This document shows, piece after piece, positions 33,901-42,100 of a DNA stretch of 64,000 bases. The notes below the pieces were generated by a model. That model saw only the letters and a list, made by a program, of their open reading frames with translations. It ran no database searches and had not been told where the DNA came from. The position numbers were made by a program, and so were the translations under genes. Source of the stretch: JAJDXW01 sp965223775 (GTDB lineage: Bacteria; Pseudomonadota; Gammaproteobacteria; HK1); NCBI GenBank assembly GCA_965223775.1, contig OZ245021.1, positions 682,001 to 746,000 of the forward strand, in the 5' to 3' direction. Position 1 is the first letter of the stretch; the number at the start of each line of letters is the position of its first letter.

Positions 33901-35563
33901 GCGCGCGGGCCAGCATCGCCACCGCAGCCTTCGGCTCCTTGTCCGTATCGGGGACCATTCCTACTGCATGGAAACCGAGGGTGTCGGCGAAGACGAACGA
34001 CCCGCCGTCCGAGTTGGGGAGAACGGCCGGGAACATGGCGCCGTCCAGGCACCGAAGCTCGGTTCGCACCTCGTTCGCTTTCCGGTCCTGCTCGAAGGCC
34101 GCGTGGAGAACCAGGTTGTCGTAGGCAGCGTGCCACGCAACGCGCAACGGGTGCATCGGCAGAACGATCAAGCCGATCGTCCGCCCGGCGAGGGATTGCA
34201 CCTCCAAGGTATTGCACAGCGCCAGGGAGGAATCGCCGTTTTCCAACACGGCGGCCCAGGCGAGGATGTAGCTCCTCACGTGGTCGAAGGCCCTCGACCG
34301 GTCATCATAGACTTGGCCGACCGCCCCACAGCCCTCGCGAAAATGCCTAGCCAGTCTCCGGCTCTCCGTCATGACTCGGGCCCAAGCCGTTCCTTCACCG
34401 ATCTCGAATCGGATGAATTCCACGGCCCCCGCTCTGGCACCCGACGCGCGCGTCTTGACGCGCCATCGTCCCGGAGCGCCGTCGCCGCCCATCCACTGCT
34501 TCTCCACCTCGCGAATCAGCGGCGGACACGGGACTTGCAAGCTCAGCCGCTTCGCTCCCTTGGTGCGCAACAGCGCCGTGTTTCTCTTCTCGTCAAATTC
34601 GAAGCCAGCCGGACTGTTTGCCATGGCGGAGACGCTCTCTCGGTCATCCAGCTCAATCAGCCCTTCGCTGAATGCGCGAACTTTCTTGCCTGCACCGCCC
34701 GCGGCCTTATCGGGTGGATCGCCGAAGCGAATCTGGAATTCTTCGCTTTCCTGCCGCTGAACCTCGTCGTTGCCGACCACGGAGACCACGACCTTGGCGG
34801 AGATCAGTGAATCTTCGTCGAGATCGGAGAAATCGTCGTTGTTGAACCGGCATTTCTCTTCAAGGCGCGCCGAGTGACTTACTTCGCGAACGGCAAGCTC
34901 TTCCTCCATGTTGTTCGTCTGCACCGCAACCTGATAGTCCACGGCTCCTTTTGCTATGCTTGCCGGACGCGGCTTCCACTTGACTTCCAGCGTGGAGTAT
35001 TCGCCGGACGACTCGGCATGGGGTTTCAGAATGAAGCTCGGCACAAGATCACCGTCCCGTTCGACCAAACCGGACCATTTGGCGACCTTGCCGTTCCGCA
35101 GTCGCCACGACGCGAGATCGATGTCTTGAATCTGCGCACTCTCGATGCCTAGAACGCCAACCCAGAGATGCTTCCGGTCTGCCAGTCTGTCCATTGCGAG
35201 CAGGAGGGGCAGGGTATCCGCGTCGTGCAGGAAGCGTTCGAGGTCTGCCCGTGATTCGGCGGTTAGGCCCGTAAGTTGCAGTGAATCAATCCGCACGGGA
35301 TTGGTCAGTCCCACCGATTCGACGCCAAGTAGCCGGTCCACGAGTCTGCGGGATACCTCCAGATCCGATGTCGCATCCGAGTCCTCGGACACGCAGACGG
35401 GCCAGAGTCCGAGGCGATGCAATTGTGTGCCGGGATGAGTCTTGTGTTCGGACACATGGACGAGGAAATCGAACTCGGCCCACGGCGAAACACTGTGCCG
35501 ACTCTCAGCGATCCCCTCATCTTTTTTGTAAGGAATCGTTGTTAACGATTTGATTTGATCCAA
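30923..35563 (-). CDS. dptH: DptH-like HerA ATPase/nuclease, main part (N-terminus cut off by IS)
   Basis: About 1,525 residues remain after the insertion point at 35503. The codons between 35563 and 35504 are encoded by the IS end. Near the intact-protein residue 1130 PDLIYVTT...RFVEVKYRRD gives a PD-(D/E)XK nuclease core. The C-terminus is a HerA/FtsK-type ATPase with Walker A GLPGMGKTT and Walker B ALIFDEAHRA, then LVLASQEARDF. This layout and size resemble DptH of phosphorothioate-dependent restriction. It reads through exactly in frame to 36915-37364 if the IS and one target copy are removed, giving 1,673 aa. In its present state the protein lacks its start region; a shortened product is possible. 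Confidence 0.75.
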   Translation of the reverse strand: MDQIKSLTTIPYKKDEGIAESRHSVSPWAEFDFLVHVSEHKTHPGTQLHRLGLWPVCVSEDSDATSDLEVSRRLVDRLLGVESVGLTNPVRIDSLQLTGLTAESRADLERFLHDADTLPLLLAMDRLADRKHLWVGVLGIESAQIQDIDLASWRLRNGKVAKWSGLVERDGDLVPSFILKPHAESSGEYSTLEVKWKPRPASIAKGAVDYQVAVQTNNMEEELAVREVSHSARLEEKCRFNNDDFSDLDEDSLISAKVVVSVVGNDEVQRQESEEFQIRFGDPPDKAAGGAGKKVRAFSEGLIELDDRESVSAMANSPAGFEFDEKRNTALLRTKGAKRLSLQVPCPPLIREVEKQWMGGDGAPGRWRVKTRASGARAGAVEFIRFEIGEGTAWARVMTESRRLARHFREGCGAVGQVYDDRSRAFDHVRSYILAWAAVLENGDSSLALCNTLEVQSLAGRTIGLIVLPMHPLRVAWHAAYDNLVLHAAFEQDRKANEVRTELRCLDGAMFPAVLPNSDGGSFVFADTLGFHAVGMVPDTDKEPKAAVAMLARALGEGESTDNAPTVGEQSANVVGDEIVKYLSCHDTSRLLHVHALRAGDGLTIAKSLGRVHERLRGADDEVETVEDEAATAPDDGFQGAPAFSLEMYPSPEQRGVAGRFIADARERRRSGAGVVADYDRWMLESLSLPGGVIQPRLRWARKDRSDPETAAHVAVAFDTFESEVVVDELRATDVRPFRAFGLLSFYEREFTTKPTPLWRSTVPRAKDGEKHPSERGHTERLERVQRAVHGAVARNLGAENGSLPVLRTEVSREKEDSLRNLHRVCDWVITLDRNAGIEYFDSPGDNQDIYDAYVIDCVPERDDLGCLQLITSTSNLDEVRAVLDGALDRMGLSRSRRNAEFLLAHLKSLSGRLAIRLTGNRPPMSELIALAVSHASCRQAPEADPCWVSLERGFLVPVDDVRDLLLPVADKGGDKKKDDSKQVRPDLIYVTTAPRKGLTFRFVEVKYRRDLRAARSPEILRKVQEQAAGLRKRWDDWYSHEVCSAFRAVRRAKLARVLRFYADKAQRHHLPAARHAEFAAEIDRMIERGGDYVLSGDNAGDRGWVFCPEYAGRQPLEISPRDWSTKVFLFGPCLLPDSNVSQETFTSTSLPPPPAPVPAAIRDNAPFGDVPSSDGVATGSLATSEATGEGSNGEVRNLPSIGLGADTVTNTEVNWPLTIQGNPHLLIAGLPGMGKTTCLLNLCRQMIAANIRPIVFSYHQDIDERLERSVNAVRFIDFAGLGFNPLHIVDRKNRMAHLDVAGAVRDIFEAIYPDLGDIQASRIRKAIRDSFTEAGWGGAHAADAELKEPAFRRFLEILRADPKPNQSLRTLLERLDELDDYGFFQAGESHGSLWESAQLTVVRIHTTQNDNLQRAFAALVFYGLYKDMFRRGLQDRITHALIFDEAHRAAGLKLIPTMAKECRKYGISLVLASQEARDFNVSVFSAIANYLVLRLNEADAKSLVRNVSNSQQERALIDRIKQMDRFKALYFREGKHRPAHVNLFP

Positions 35564-36914
35564 ATCAGTATAGCGAAAGCACAGTTTTCTAATTCCTTGT
35601 ACTCAATTTGCACCTGCGATGGGTCCGTTGACTCGAATATTGTGCTCCACTTTTTCCCCCAAGTCCGACTTCGGACTTGCACGGGCAGGAGGTTGGAAAC
35701 AAAATAACTGTTTTCGCCTCTGAGGGTGGATGGTGAAAGCCCGAGACGTACTTCGCGAAGACCATCTGATTTCCTTCATCACCGAGCTGTACGACGGCGA
35801 CCTGCACGCCAAGCGGGTCTTGTCGCTCGCCTACGGTACGCTCGGAGTCCTGACCAGTGCCTCCTTGGCCGTCCATGCCATTGGACAAGGTTTGGCCCAC
35901 GCCCGTGGCACCCTGAGCAAACACGGCGTCAAGCAGGTCGACCGGTTGCTCAGCAATACCGCCATCGAATTGGACGATTTCTTTTCGCACTGGGTGCCTC
36001 ATGTGATTGGAGCGCGAGAGGAGATCGTGGTGGCATTGGATTGGACCAGCTTCGCTCGCGATGGGCACGATACGTTGATGTTGTCGATGCTCACCGAGCA
36101 TGGCCGGGCCACGGCCCTGATGTGGGAGACGGTATCGACGGCGACGTTGAAGGACAACCGCAACCGTTATGAGGACGAGTTGCTGTATCGGTTCTCGGAG
36201 GTGGTGCCCGATGGGGTAGAGGTGACGGTGGTCGCGGACCGGGGGTTTGCAGACTGTAACTTGTTCAAAAACCTGGACGAAGAGCTGGGATTCGGCTATG
36301 TGATTCGGCTGCCCGCAAGCTACTATGTCACCAGTGAGAGCGGGGAGCGGCGCTTGGCGTCGCAATGGGTCGGCCCGGCCGGGCGAACCCGCACGTTGCG
36401 AGCTGCCCACATCACCGACGCTCACCAGCTGCCCGTCGGCACGGTCGTTTGCTTGCGCGACAAGAACATGAAGGACACTTGGTGTCTGGTGGCCAGTGAC
36501 CGAAACGCCGCACCCCGGCTCCTCATCCAATACTACGCAAAACGGTGGGGGATCGAAACGAGCTTTCGCGACCTGAAGGACCGGCGCTATGGCCTTGGCT
36601 TGTCGTCGATGCGTACCTCGTGCCCCGAGCGCCGCGACCGGCTGTTGTTGCTCAGTGTATTGGCAATTGCGTTGTTGTCATTGCTCGGGGCCGCCGGAGA
36701 GCGTATCGGCTATGACCGGTGGTTGAAGGTCAATACCGTGAAACATCGCACCCATTCGTTGTTTCGCCAAGGGCACATGCTCTATGAACATATTCCCAAC
36801 TGGCCACCGGAACGATTGCGACCGTTGCTCGACGAATTCGCCGCCATGCTGGCCGAACACAGGCTATACAAGAGAATGTTCGCCATCTTGTGAAAATATG
36901 AGGGGATGCTTAAG
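35504..36914 (+). mobile_element. IS4-family insertion sequence with 9-bp target duplication
   Basis: The element is 1,411 bp. Its ends are imperfect 17-bp inverted repeats: CTCAGCGATCCCCTCAT at the left and, read inwards from the right, CTTAAGCATCCCCTCAT. GTGCCGACT is present directly outside both ends (35495-35503 and 36915-36923), a perfect 9-bp target duplication. One transposase gene fills it. The insertion splits the DptH-like gene and is recent, judging from the perfect duplication. Confidence 0.9.
35730..36893 (+). CDS. IS4-family transposase
   Basis: 387 residues. The DDE catalytic residues lie in VVALDWTSF (first Asp), VVADRGFAD (second Asp) and the IS4 signature YYAKRWGIETSFRDLK (Y-x2-R-x3-E-x6-K, with Glu as third acidic residue). 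It is full length, with no frame breaks, so the element could still be active. It is transcribed against the interrupted host gene. Confidence 0.92.
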   Translation: MVKARDVLREDHLISFITELYDGDLHAKRVLSLAYGTLGVLTSASLAVHAIGQGLAHARGTLSKHGVKQVDRLLSNTAIELDDFFSHWVPHVIGAREEIVVALDWTSFARDGHDTLMLSMLTEHGRATALMWETVSTATLKDNRNRYEDELLYRFSEVVPDGVEVTVVADRGFADCNLFKNLDEELGFGYVIRLPASYYVTSESGERRLASQWVGPAGRTRTLRAAHITDAHQLPVGTVVCLRDKNMKDTWCLVASDRNAAPRLLIQYYAKRWGIETSFRDLKDRRYGLGLSSMRTSCPERRDRLLLLSVLAIALLSLLGAAGERIGYDRWLKVNTVKHRTHSLFRQGHMLYEHIPNWPPERLRPLLDEFAAMLAEHRLYKRMFAIL

Positions 36915-37364
36915 GTGCCGACTGCCCACCCGGCGAGCCATCCGGACCGCCCTCTCCGCGTACTGACGGCCTGCGCTGGATAGTTGACGGGTCACTTCTG
37001 AGCGAGCCAACCGGAGTGCAACATCGAACAAGCTTGCTTCGTCCACTTCCCTTGACGCGCTGTAGATGCCGTCCATACCAGCGCCGGCGCGAGCGGTATC
37101 CACAAGCAGCACAGTAGCGGCGCGCTTCGCCTCCCGCCATTCGACCGCGGCGTCGGCGGTAATCGTGCGCGAGGCGACATCGCCAACATCAGCAACGCGA
37201 TAGGGCTTCCAGCCCGGCGGGGCGAACGATTCATCTTCCGCTAGTTGGACTACCACCTCCGGTGCTAGGCAGCGGGTGAAAGCTATGGCGCCGGCCTCCG
37301 GGTGGCCGAGCACTTGCTCAAAGGCATTGGCAAGCAACCGTCCATGCGTTGCGGTCCACTCCAC
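36915..37364 (-). pseudogene. dptH: DptH-like gene, 5' part severed by the IS
   Basis: 150 codons from ATG 37364 encode the N-terminus: EWTATHGRLLANAFEQVLGH, VVVQLAED, then VLLVDTARAGAGMDGIYSAS and LFDVALRLARSEV. The block DxxxAGAGMDGIYSA is characteristic of DptH-type proteins. After ARRVGSRH the frame runs into the IS. Joined across the element it continues as SRHSVSPWAEFDF at 35503 without a frame change. It starts 42 bases after the stop of the 582-aa partner gene, so it is the third cistron of the operon. Confidence 0.75.
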
Positions 37365-37406
37365 GTCAGTTCTCCCTAGCCGGTTTGAATCGTGGCCGGA
37401 GGCGTT

Positions 37407-39155
37407 TCATGGCCTCAGCGTCGTTGACGCCAGCCAGTAGCCCAAGTCGCGCAGTCGTCGCTCCAAAATGGCGCGATTCCTCTGAAGGAGCTCGTTAGAG
37501 ATGCTCATTCCAAGTGGCGCGACATCAATACAGAATCCATACCGGTTGCGCAGAGCGTCAATGAACTCCCCAAAGGACAGTCCGCGTACGCCTGATTTGT
37601 TCCCACCTCGCAGCAAATGAAGGTGAACTAGATACTCGATCACCGGGTCGGTCAGGACGAGAGAACGAACATCGCGTCGCCTGCCGCCTCGGGAAGTCTT
37701 CCGCTTTGCGGCGAGGCCGTTGGGGCGTCCGATGAGCAGGCTGGAATCGATGAAACCAGACAACCTGCGCCGTACGAGCGTCGGCCCCATCAATGTCGTC
37801 AGCCCATAAGCGAGGCGCCAGACCGGATTGGGCTGGCTGTCCGAATTGATCAGGATATCTTTGACTTCGTCATAGTCGCTGGTCAGCTTGTCAGCGAGTC
37901 TCTCCGCCTTCTCTTCGATGCTGTAGTGGATGCGACCAGCCTCGGAATGCCGACTATGCAGCAAGTCGCCGAGCAGGTTGATCCAGTCGGTGGCATAGGG
38001 CCAAGTCGCCACGGACTCATTCTTGACCTTCTTGTTGAGTACAGCGTGGTGGTCGAGGAGGCGCAGAACCATCAACACGTCGGGAAGGCGTTCCATACGC
38101 CGCATGAGATCGCCCATCGACTGCTCTGCGCAACCTCGCAGTCGGAGATCGACGCCGTTTGAGCAATCCACTAGCACTGCCGTCGATCTCTGCGCCGAAC
38201 GCTCCGGCACGCGCCCCTGATCCACCCAAGCGAGCAGCATCTCGACCAGGTTCGATAGAATTGTCGTCATGCCGACCGAGATGCAGGATTCCAGCATGTC
38301 CACCAGCGCATGGCGTGGTAGAACTGTCGAATAGGCGCGCAGGAAGCGTCGCATGTCGTCGGAAAAATCCCGCGCAGCGCTCTCCGTCAAGGGACGTTGG
38401 TTGGGGATTCGGGACTGTTGCCGGCCCGGCACGGCTGATGGCGCTTCTTCGATCTCGCCCGCGAGCCGTATGGTCAGCAGTTGATCCAACCCTACGGTGA
38501 CGTCGCCTTCATTGAACCGATCCGACGAAAGATTCTCCAATACGTCTCCCTGCCGAACGACGCCCTGACTGAACGCTCGCAGGAGCACGTTGTCTTCGTA
38601 TCCTCTGCCCACGGCAAACCAAGTCTTGTCTCCCTCGTCGTTCAACTTGACGTACTCTCCGTCCTGATCGGCCAACGTGGCAACAATCATCTCCGGGATG
38701 TAACGGAGATGGGCCACCTGCTGGGGCAGGTCCACCCGGCTCGCCAAGTAATGGGCAGGGCCGATCCGCTGCACCTGTTGATCTCTGCCCTGGCTGTGCT
38801 TCGCATTCTCGAGGCAGAAGCAAAGCAGAAGGTCACCTAGGATTGCCTTCCCCTCGGGACTGTCGAAGCCGGCGACTCCTCGCGATGAGGCGATCTTCTC
38901 GGCAATGCGCTCCACCGTCGCCGACCGCCGGCGTTGAGCGGGCGTTCCTTCGCTCAAGCCGAAGGTCTCAAGAAACTTGCCTGCACCTCTCCGCTGACCA
39001 AAACGAAACATGTAGAACACAGCCGGAAGAACTGCGGATAGTTCGTAGTCCTGCAGTGTGACGGGCAACGCCTTGTGGTAGTCTCCCGACCAGATTTCCC
39101 GCGTCATGGCGCGGGACAATACGTCGTCTACGATGGAACGGACGCTGTCAGCCAT
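37407..39155 (-). CDS. 582-aa middle protein of the DptFGH-like operon
   Basis: Start ATG 39155 overlaps the stop of the kinase/ATPase gene by eight bases (ATGGCTGA), showing coupled translation. It reads DSVRSIVDDVLSRAMTREIW, then a mostly helical protein without recognisable catalytic motifs: LPAVFYMFRFGQRRG, LLLCFCLENAKHS, AERLADKLTSDYDEVKDILI. A basic linker (AAKRKTSRGGRRRDVRS) precedes the C-terminal region. It holds the position of DptG between F and H, but I cannot show sequence homology. It is probably a structural or DNA-sensing subunit of the complex. Confidence 0.65.
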   Translation of the reverse strand: MADSVRSIVDDVLSRAMTREIWSGDYHKALPVTLQDYELSAVLPAVFYMFRFGQRRGAGKFLETFGLSEGTPAQRRRSATVERIAEKIASSRGVAGFDSPEGKAILGDLLLCFCLENAKHSQGRDQQVQRIGPAHYLASRVDLPQQVAHLRYIPEMIVATLADQDGEYVKLNDEGDKTWFAVGRGYEDNVLLRAFSQGVVRQGDVLENLSSDRFNEGDVTVGLDQLLTIRLAGEIEEAPSAVPGRQQSRIPNQRPLTESAARDFSDDMRRFLRAYSTVLPRHALVDMLESCISVGMTTILSNLVEMLLAWVDQGRVPERSAQRSTAVLVDCSNGVDLRLRGCAEQSMGDLMRRMERLPDVLMVLRLLDHHAVLNKKVKNESVATWPYATDWINLLGDLLHSRHSEAGRIHYSIEEKAERLADKLTSDYDEVKDILINSDSQPNPVWRLAYGLTTLMGPTLVRRRLSGFIDSSLLIGRPNGLAAKRKTSRGGRRRDVRSLVLTDPVIEYLVHLHLLRGGNKSGVRGLSFGEFIDALRNRYGFCIDVAPLGMSISNELLQRNRAILERRLRDLGYWLASTTLRP

Positions 39156-42100
39156 CCGAATCTTCCAAGCGTCGAAAGCGCATCTGCTGCAAGGCATCCG
39201 GCGTCTCGGGTTCGATGATCCTTGCCGCGATATCGTAGATTACGTCATCCTTCATCGGGTTCCAGGCCAGCACCCGGCGTTCATCTTCGCGCACAAGACG
39301 TTGGACGAAGATTGAAAGCTGAGCGAACGTGTCGTCGGTCGAGACGTCACCCAACTGATAGCCCTCGTCTAGCTCGCGGAGCACATGGAACAAGTCGGCG
39401 CCCAAGCGAAGCCGCTCCTCTTCCCCGTCCCGGTAGCGGTAGACCAGAGTCGCCTCTCGCTGGAGTCGATCGAGACCCTCAGTGTCTCTCGGGAGGTCCA
39501 CCTCTAGACGGAAGTCGTCGATCTTCTTCTCCGCCCAGAACGCCGTTTCTGTCGGCGTTCGAGGCGTGATCCGTAACGGCACGACGCCTTTGCGGTCCAG
39601 CGCCTGGGGCGGGAGATCTTCGAGCCGGGAGATTCCCCGGCAGAGGCGGCGGCACTGATTCTCTCGCGCATCCTCGCGTATCGGAAGGTCTCGGAAATCG
39701 CGAGAAAAACAGCCGCGCGACAATCCCAAAGCATCCAGACTGCCGGAAATGGTTTCGAGCTCTTCCTCGGACAGCTCGAAGTACGCCCTCCGCCTCGCGG
39801 ACCCAAGTGCTCTCTCACCCGTAGAGCGCTGCGCGCCGCTCTCGTCCCCCCACTCACCAGAGCGGGAAAGATATCGGTCGATCTTTGGATGCGCTTCCAG
39901 TGCCGGATCGAAGCGGACCAGCTCCCGCAGCGCTTCGCCCTGTTTCGCGAGCGAGTCCGGCGCGAAAGCACGATCCCAATATGGCTGCGGTTCACCAGCG
40001 GAATGGGAAGGATTATGGTAGTCGGAGCAGTAATGTGTGCCGAACAGGATGTACACCAGCGAGGCCCGAAGCTCGCGCACCGTGATGTGGGTTTCGCCGC
40101 GGAGATACACAGCCTGCAACGCCTCGAACAGCCGTTGCCGGGCGCGAGTCCGTTCTTTCTCCGGACTCACGTCGGGCAGCCACTCCGGGCCGAACAACCG
40201 CATGGCTCGACGGACCTCGCAACGGCCCTCCGCGGAGCAGGTTTGGCAGGGGGTCCAGAATTCCGCAGCGCGCTCGCCGCCGTAGAGCCGGTCCACGAGG
40301 GCGTCGAGGAAACCGGTCTCGATGTCCTTTCCGTCGGCAGTCACGCCGCCCACAAGGGACCGTTGGTTGAGGCTGATGAAGCGGATATGGGCTGGCGGCG
40401 GTGCGCGATCGTCGGCATCCAGGAGCTTGGCAAGATCGCCGGTTAGCGGTGTCTCACCGTCAGTGCGTTCTTCAGTCAGCTCTATCCACTCCAACAGGCG
40501 GCCGTCGTTGATCGCCAGAAGGTGTACGAGGTCCTCGGCGGGCTCACCGTGCTGGAACGGCGCCAAAAACTCGTTCAGCAGCTCATCGGCGGAGCGACCT
40601 CGCCAAGAGGCCGAACCGTCGAGATTCATGCGCACGGTCAGGCCGTCGTCCAGCTGCTTCTCGAGTATACGCGTCTCGGACGTGGTGTCGCCGAAGCCGA
40701 GACGCCCGGCCAAGTGTTGGAGCAGGGCGGTCTTGCCGTCGCCGGCGTTGCCGCACAGGACGACCAAACGGACCCTCCGCTCCGAGATCTGTTCGAAGAG
40801 CAATTGCTCCAGCTTCGTTTCGACGTAGGTGTCCACAGCGAAGTCCGTATCCAAACCGCGGGTCTCGCGATTGCCCCATCGAGAGCCAGGGTAGGATTGC
40901 AGCAGGGATCGGAGCCAAAGCACTTCGTTCTCGCTGCGGGTGGGAGACTCCGACGGCAGAGCGGCACTGTCAGCGGCGCCCGTGCCTGTTGGTTCATCTG
41001 CATTAGCGGCGTCGATAGGTACAGGCGGGCTCAGAACGGCCTTCGCTTCCGTCGCGGACGCGAATCGCCGCGCCGGATCGGGGTCCGTCGCCTTGTCCAG
41101 AAACACTGCGACAGTCGGGTACTCCTCGCGCTCGACGTCGCCCCAGTTCAAGCCGCGTTCCTTGGCCAGACGACCGTCGTACGAGAACGGCTCTTTGTCG
41201 AACAGCACGTGGAAGAAGCTCGCGGCGAGCGCGAACACGTCGTCGGAGGGTTCGGTGAGGCGGTCTTCAAGATGGGTATGTGAACTGTACATGATGGTGC
41301 CAGGGGCGCCCCGCGGTTGTCCCACCTTGGTCACGCAGTCGTAGTCTGTCAGAACGAGTTCGCTGTCAGAGACGATCAGATTGCGCGGGCTCACGTCGCC
41401 GTGCACCAATCCGTTGCGATGCAGAACGTCCAGCGCATCGCACGTCGTTCGCAGCCAGCGCAGAACCAGCGGCTCCTCCGACTCTTCCTGGAAGTCCTCT
41501 GCGAGGAGCGGCAGCACGCCTGCGAGCTCGCTCAGAGGCTCGCCCTCTATCCATGCCATCAATGCAATGAAGTCGTTGTCGCGCCACCTGTCCGCAGTCT
41601 CGAAGATCGTCGAGAGCGCCGCCGATTGATGGAGGTGTGAGTGCACCAAGTTGTACGCCCCGAGAACCTGCCGGCCGGTTTCTTCGTCCCGGACCACCTT
41701 GGCGACGTAGGCACCGAGGTCTCCACCGGTCGAGGGATCAATCCGCACCACCTTGAATGTGGCTCCGACACCGCCTGAGCCGAGGGGAGAGACGATCCGG
41801 TAGTCCCGACCGCGAAAGCGCACTATCTGGTCTTCGGTCCAGAATCGGGCCGGCGGCGGCGACGGCTCCGGCGATTCTCCCAACATCTCCGACAACGAGT
41901 CATGCAGTGCCTGCAAGGTGCTACGGGCTCCCGGATCATCCGCTAGCCCCCCGGTCAATACCTCTCTCGCTTTCCTGCTTCCTTCATCATCCCTCTCCGC
42001 GAACAGCACGGACAGACTGGCGGACAACGAGTAGGTGTCGGATCGAGTATCCGCCCCCCCGAGCCCCAGCGTACGAACCTCCGGCGCCACCGCGATGTTC

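Noticed and set aside
35610..36918. GCACCT at both sides of the transposase as IS ends
   Set aside because: Only six bases match and no target duplication adjoins. The ends at 35504 and 36914 have longer inverted repeats and a perfect 9-bp duplication.
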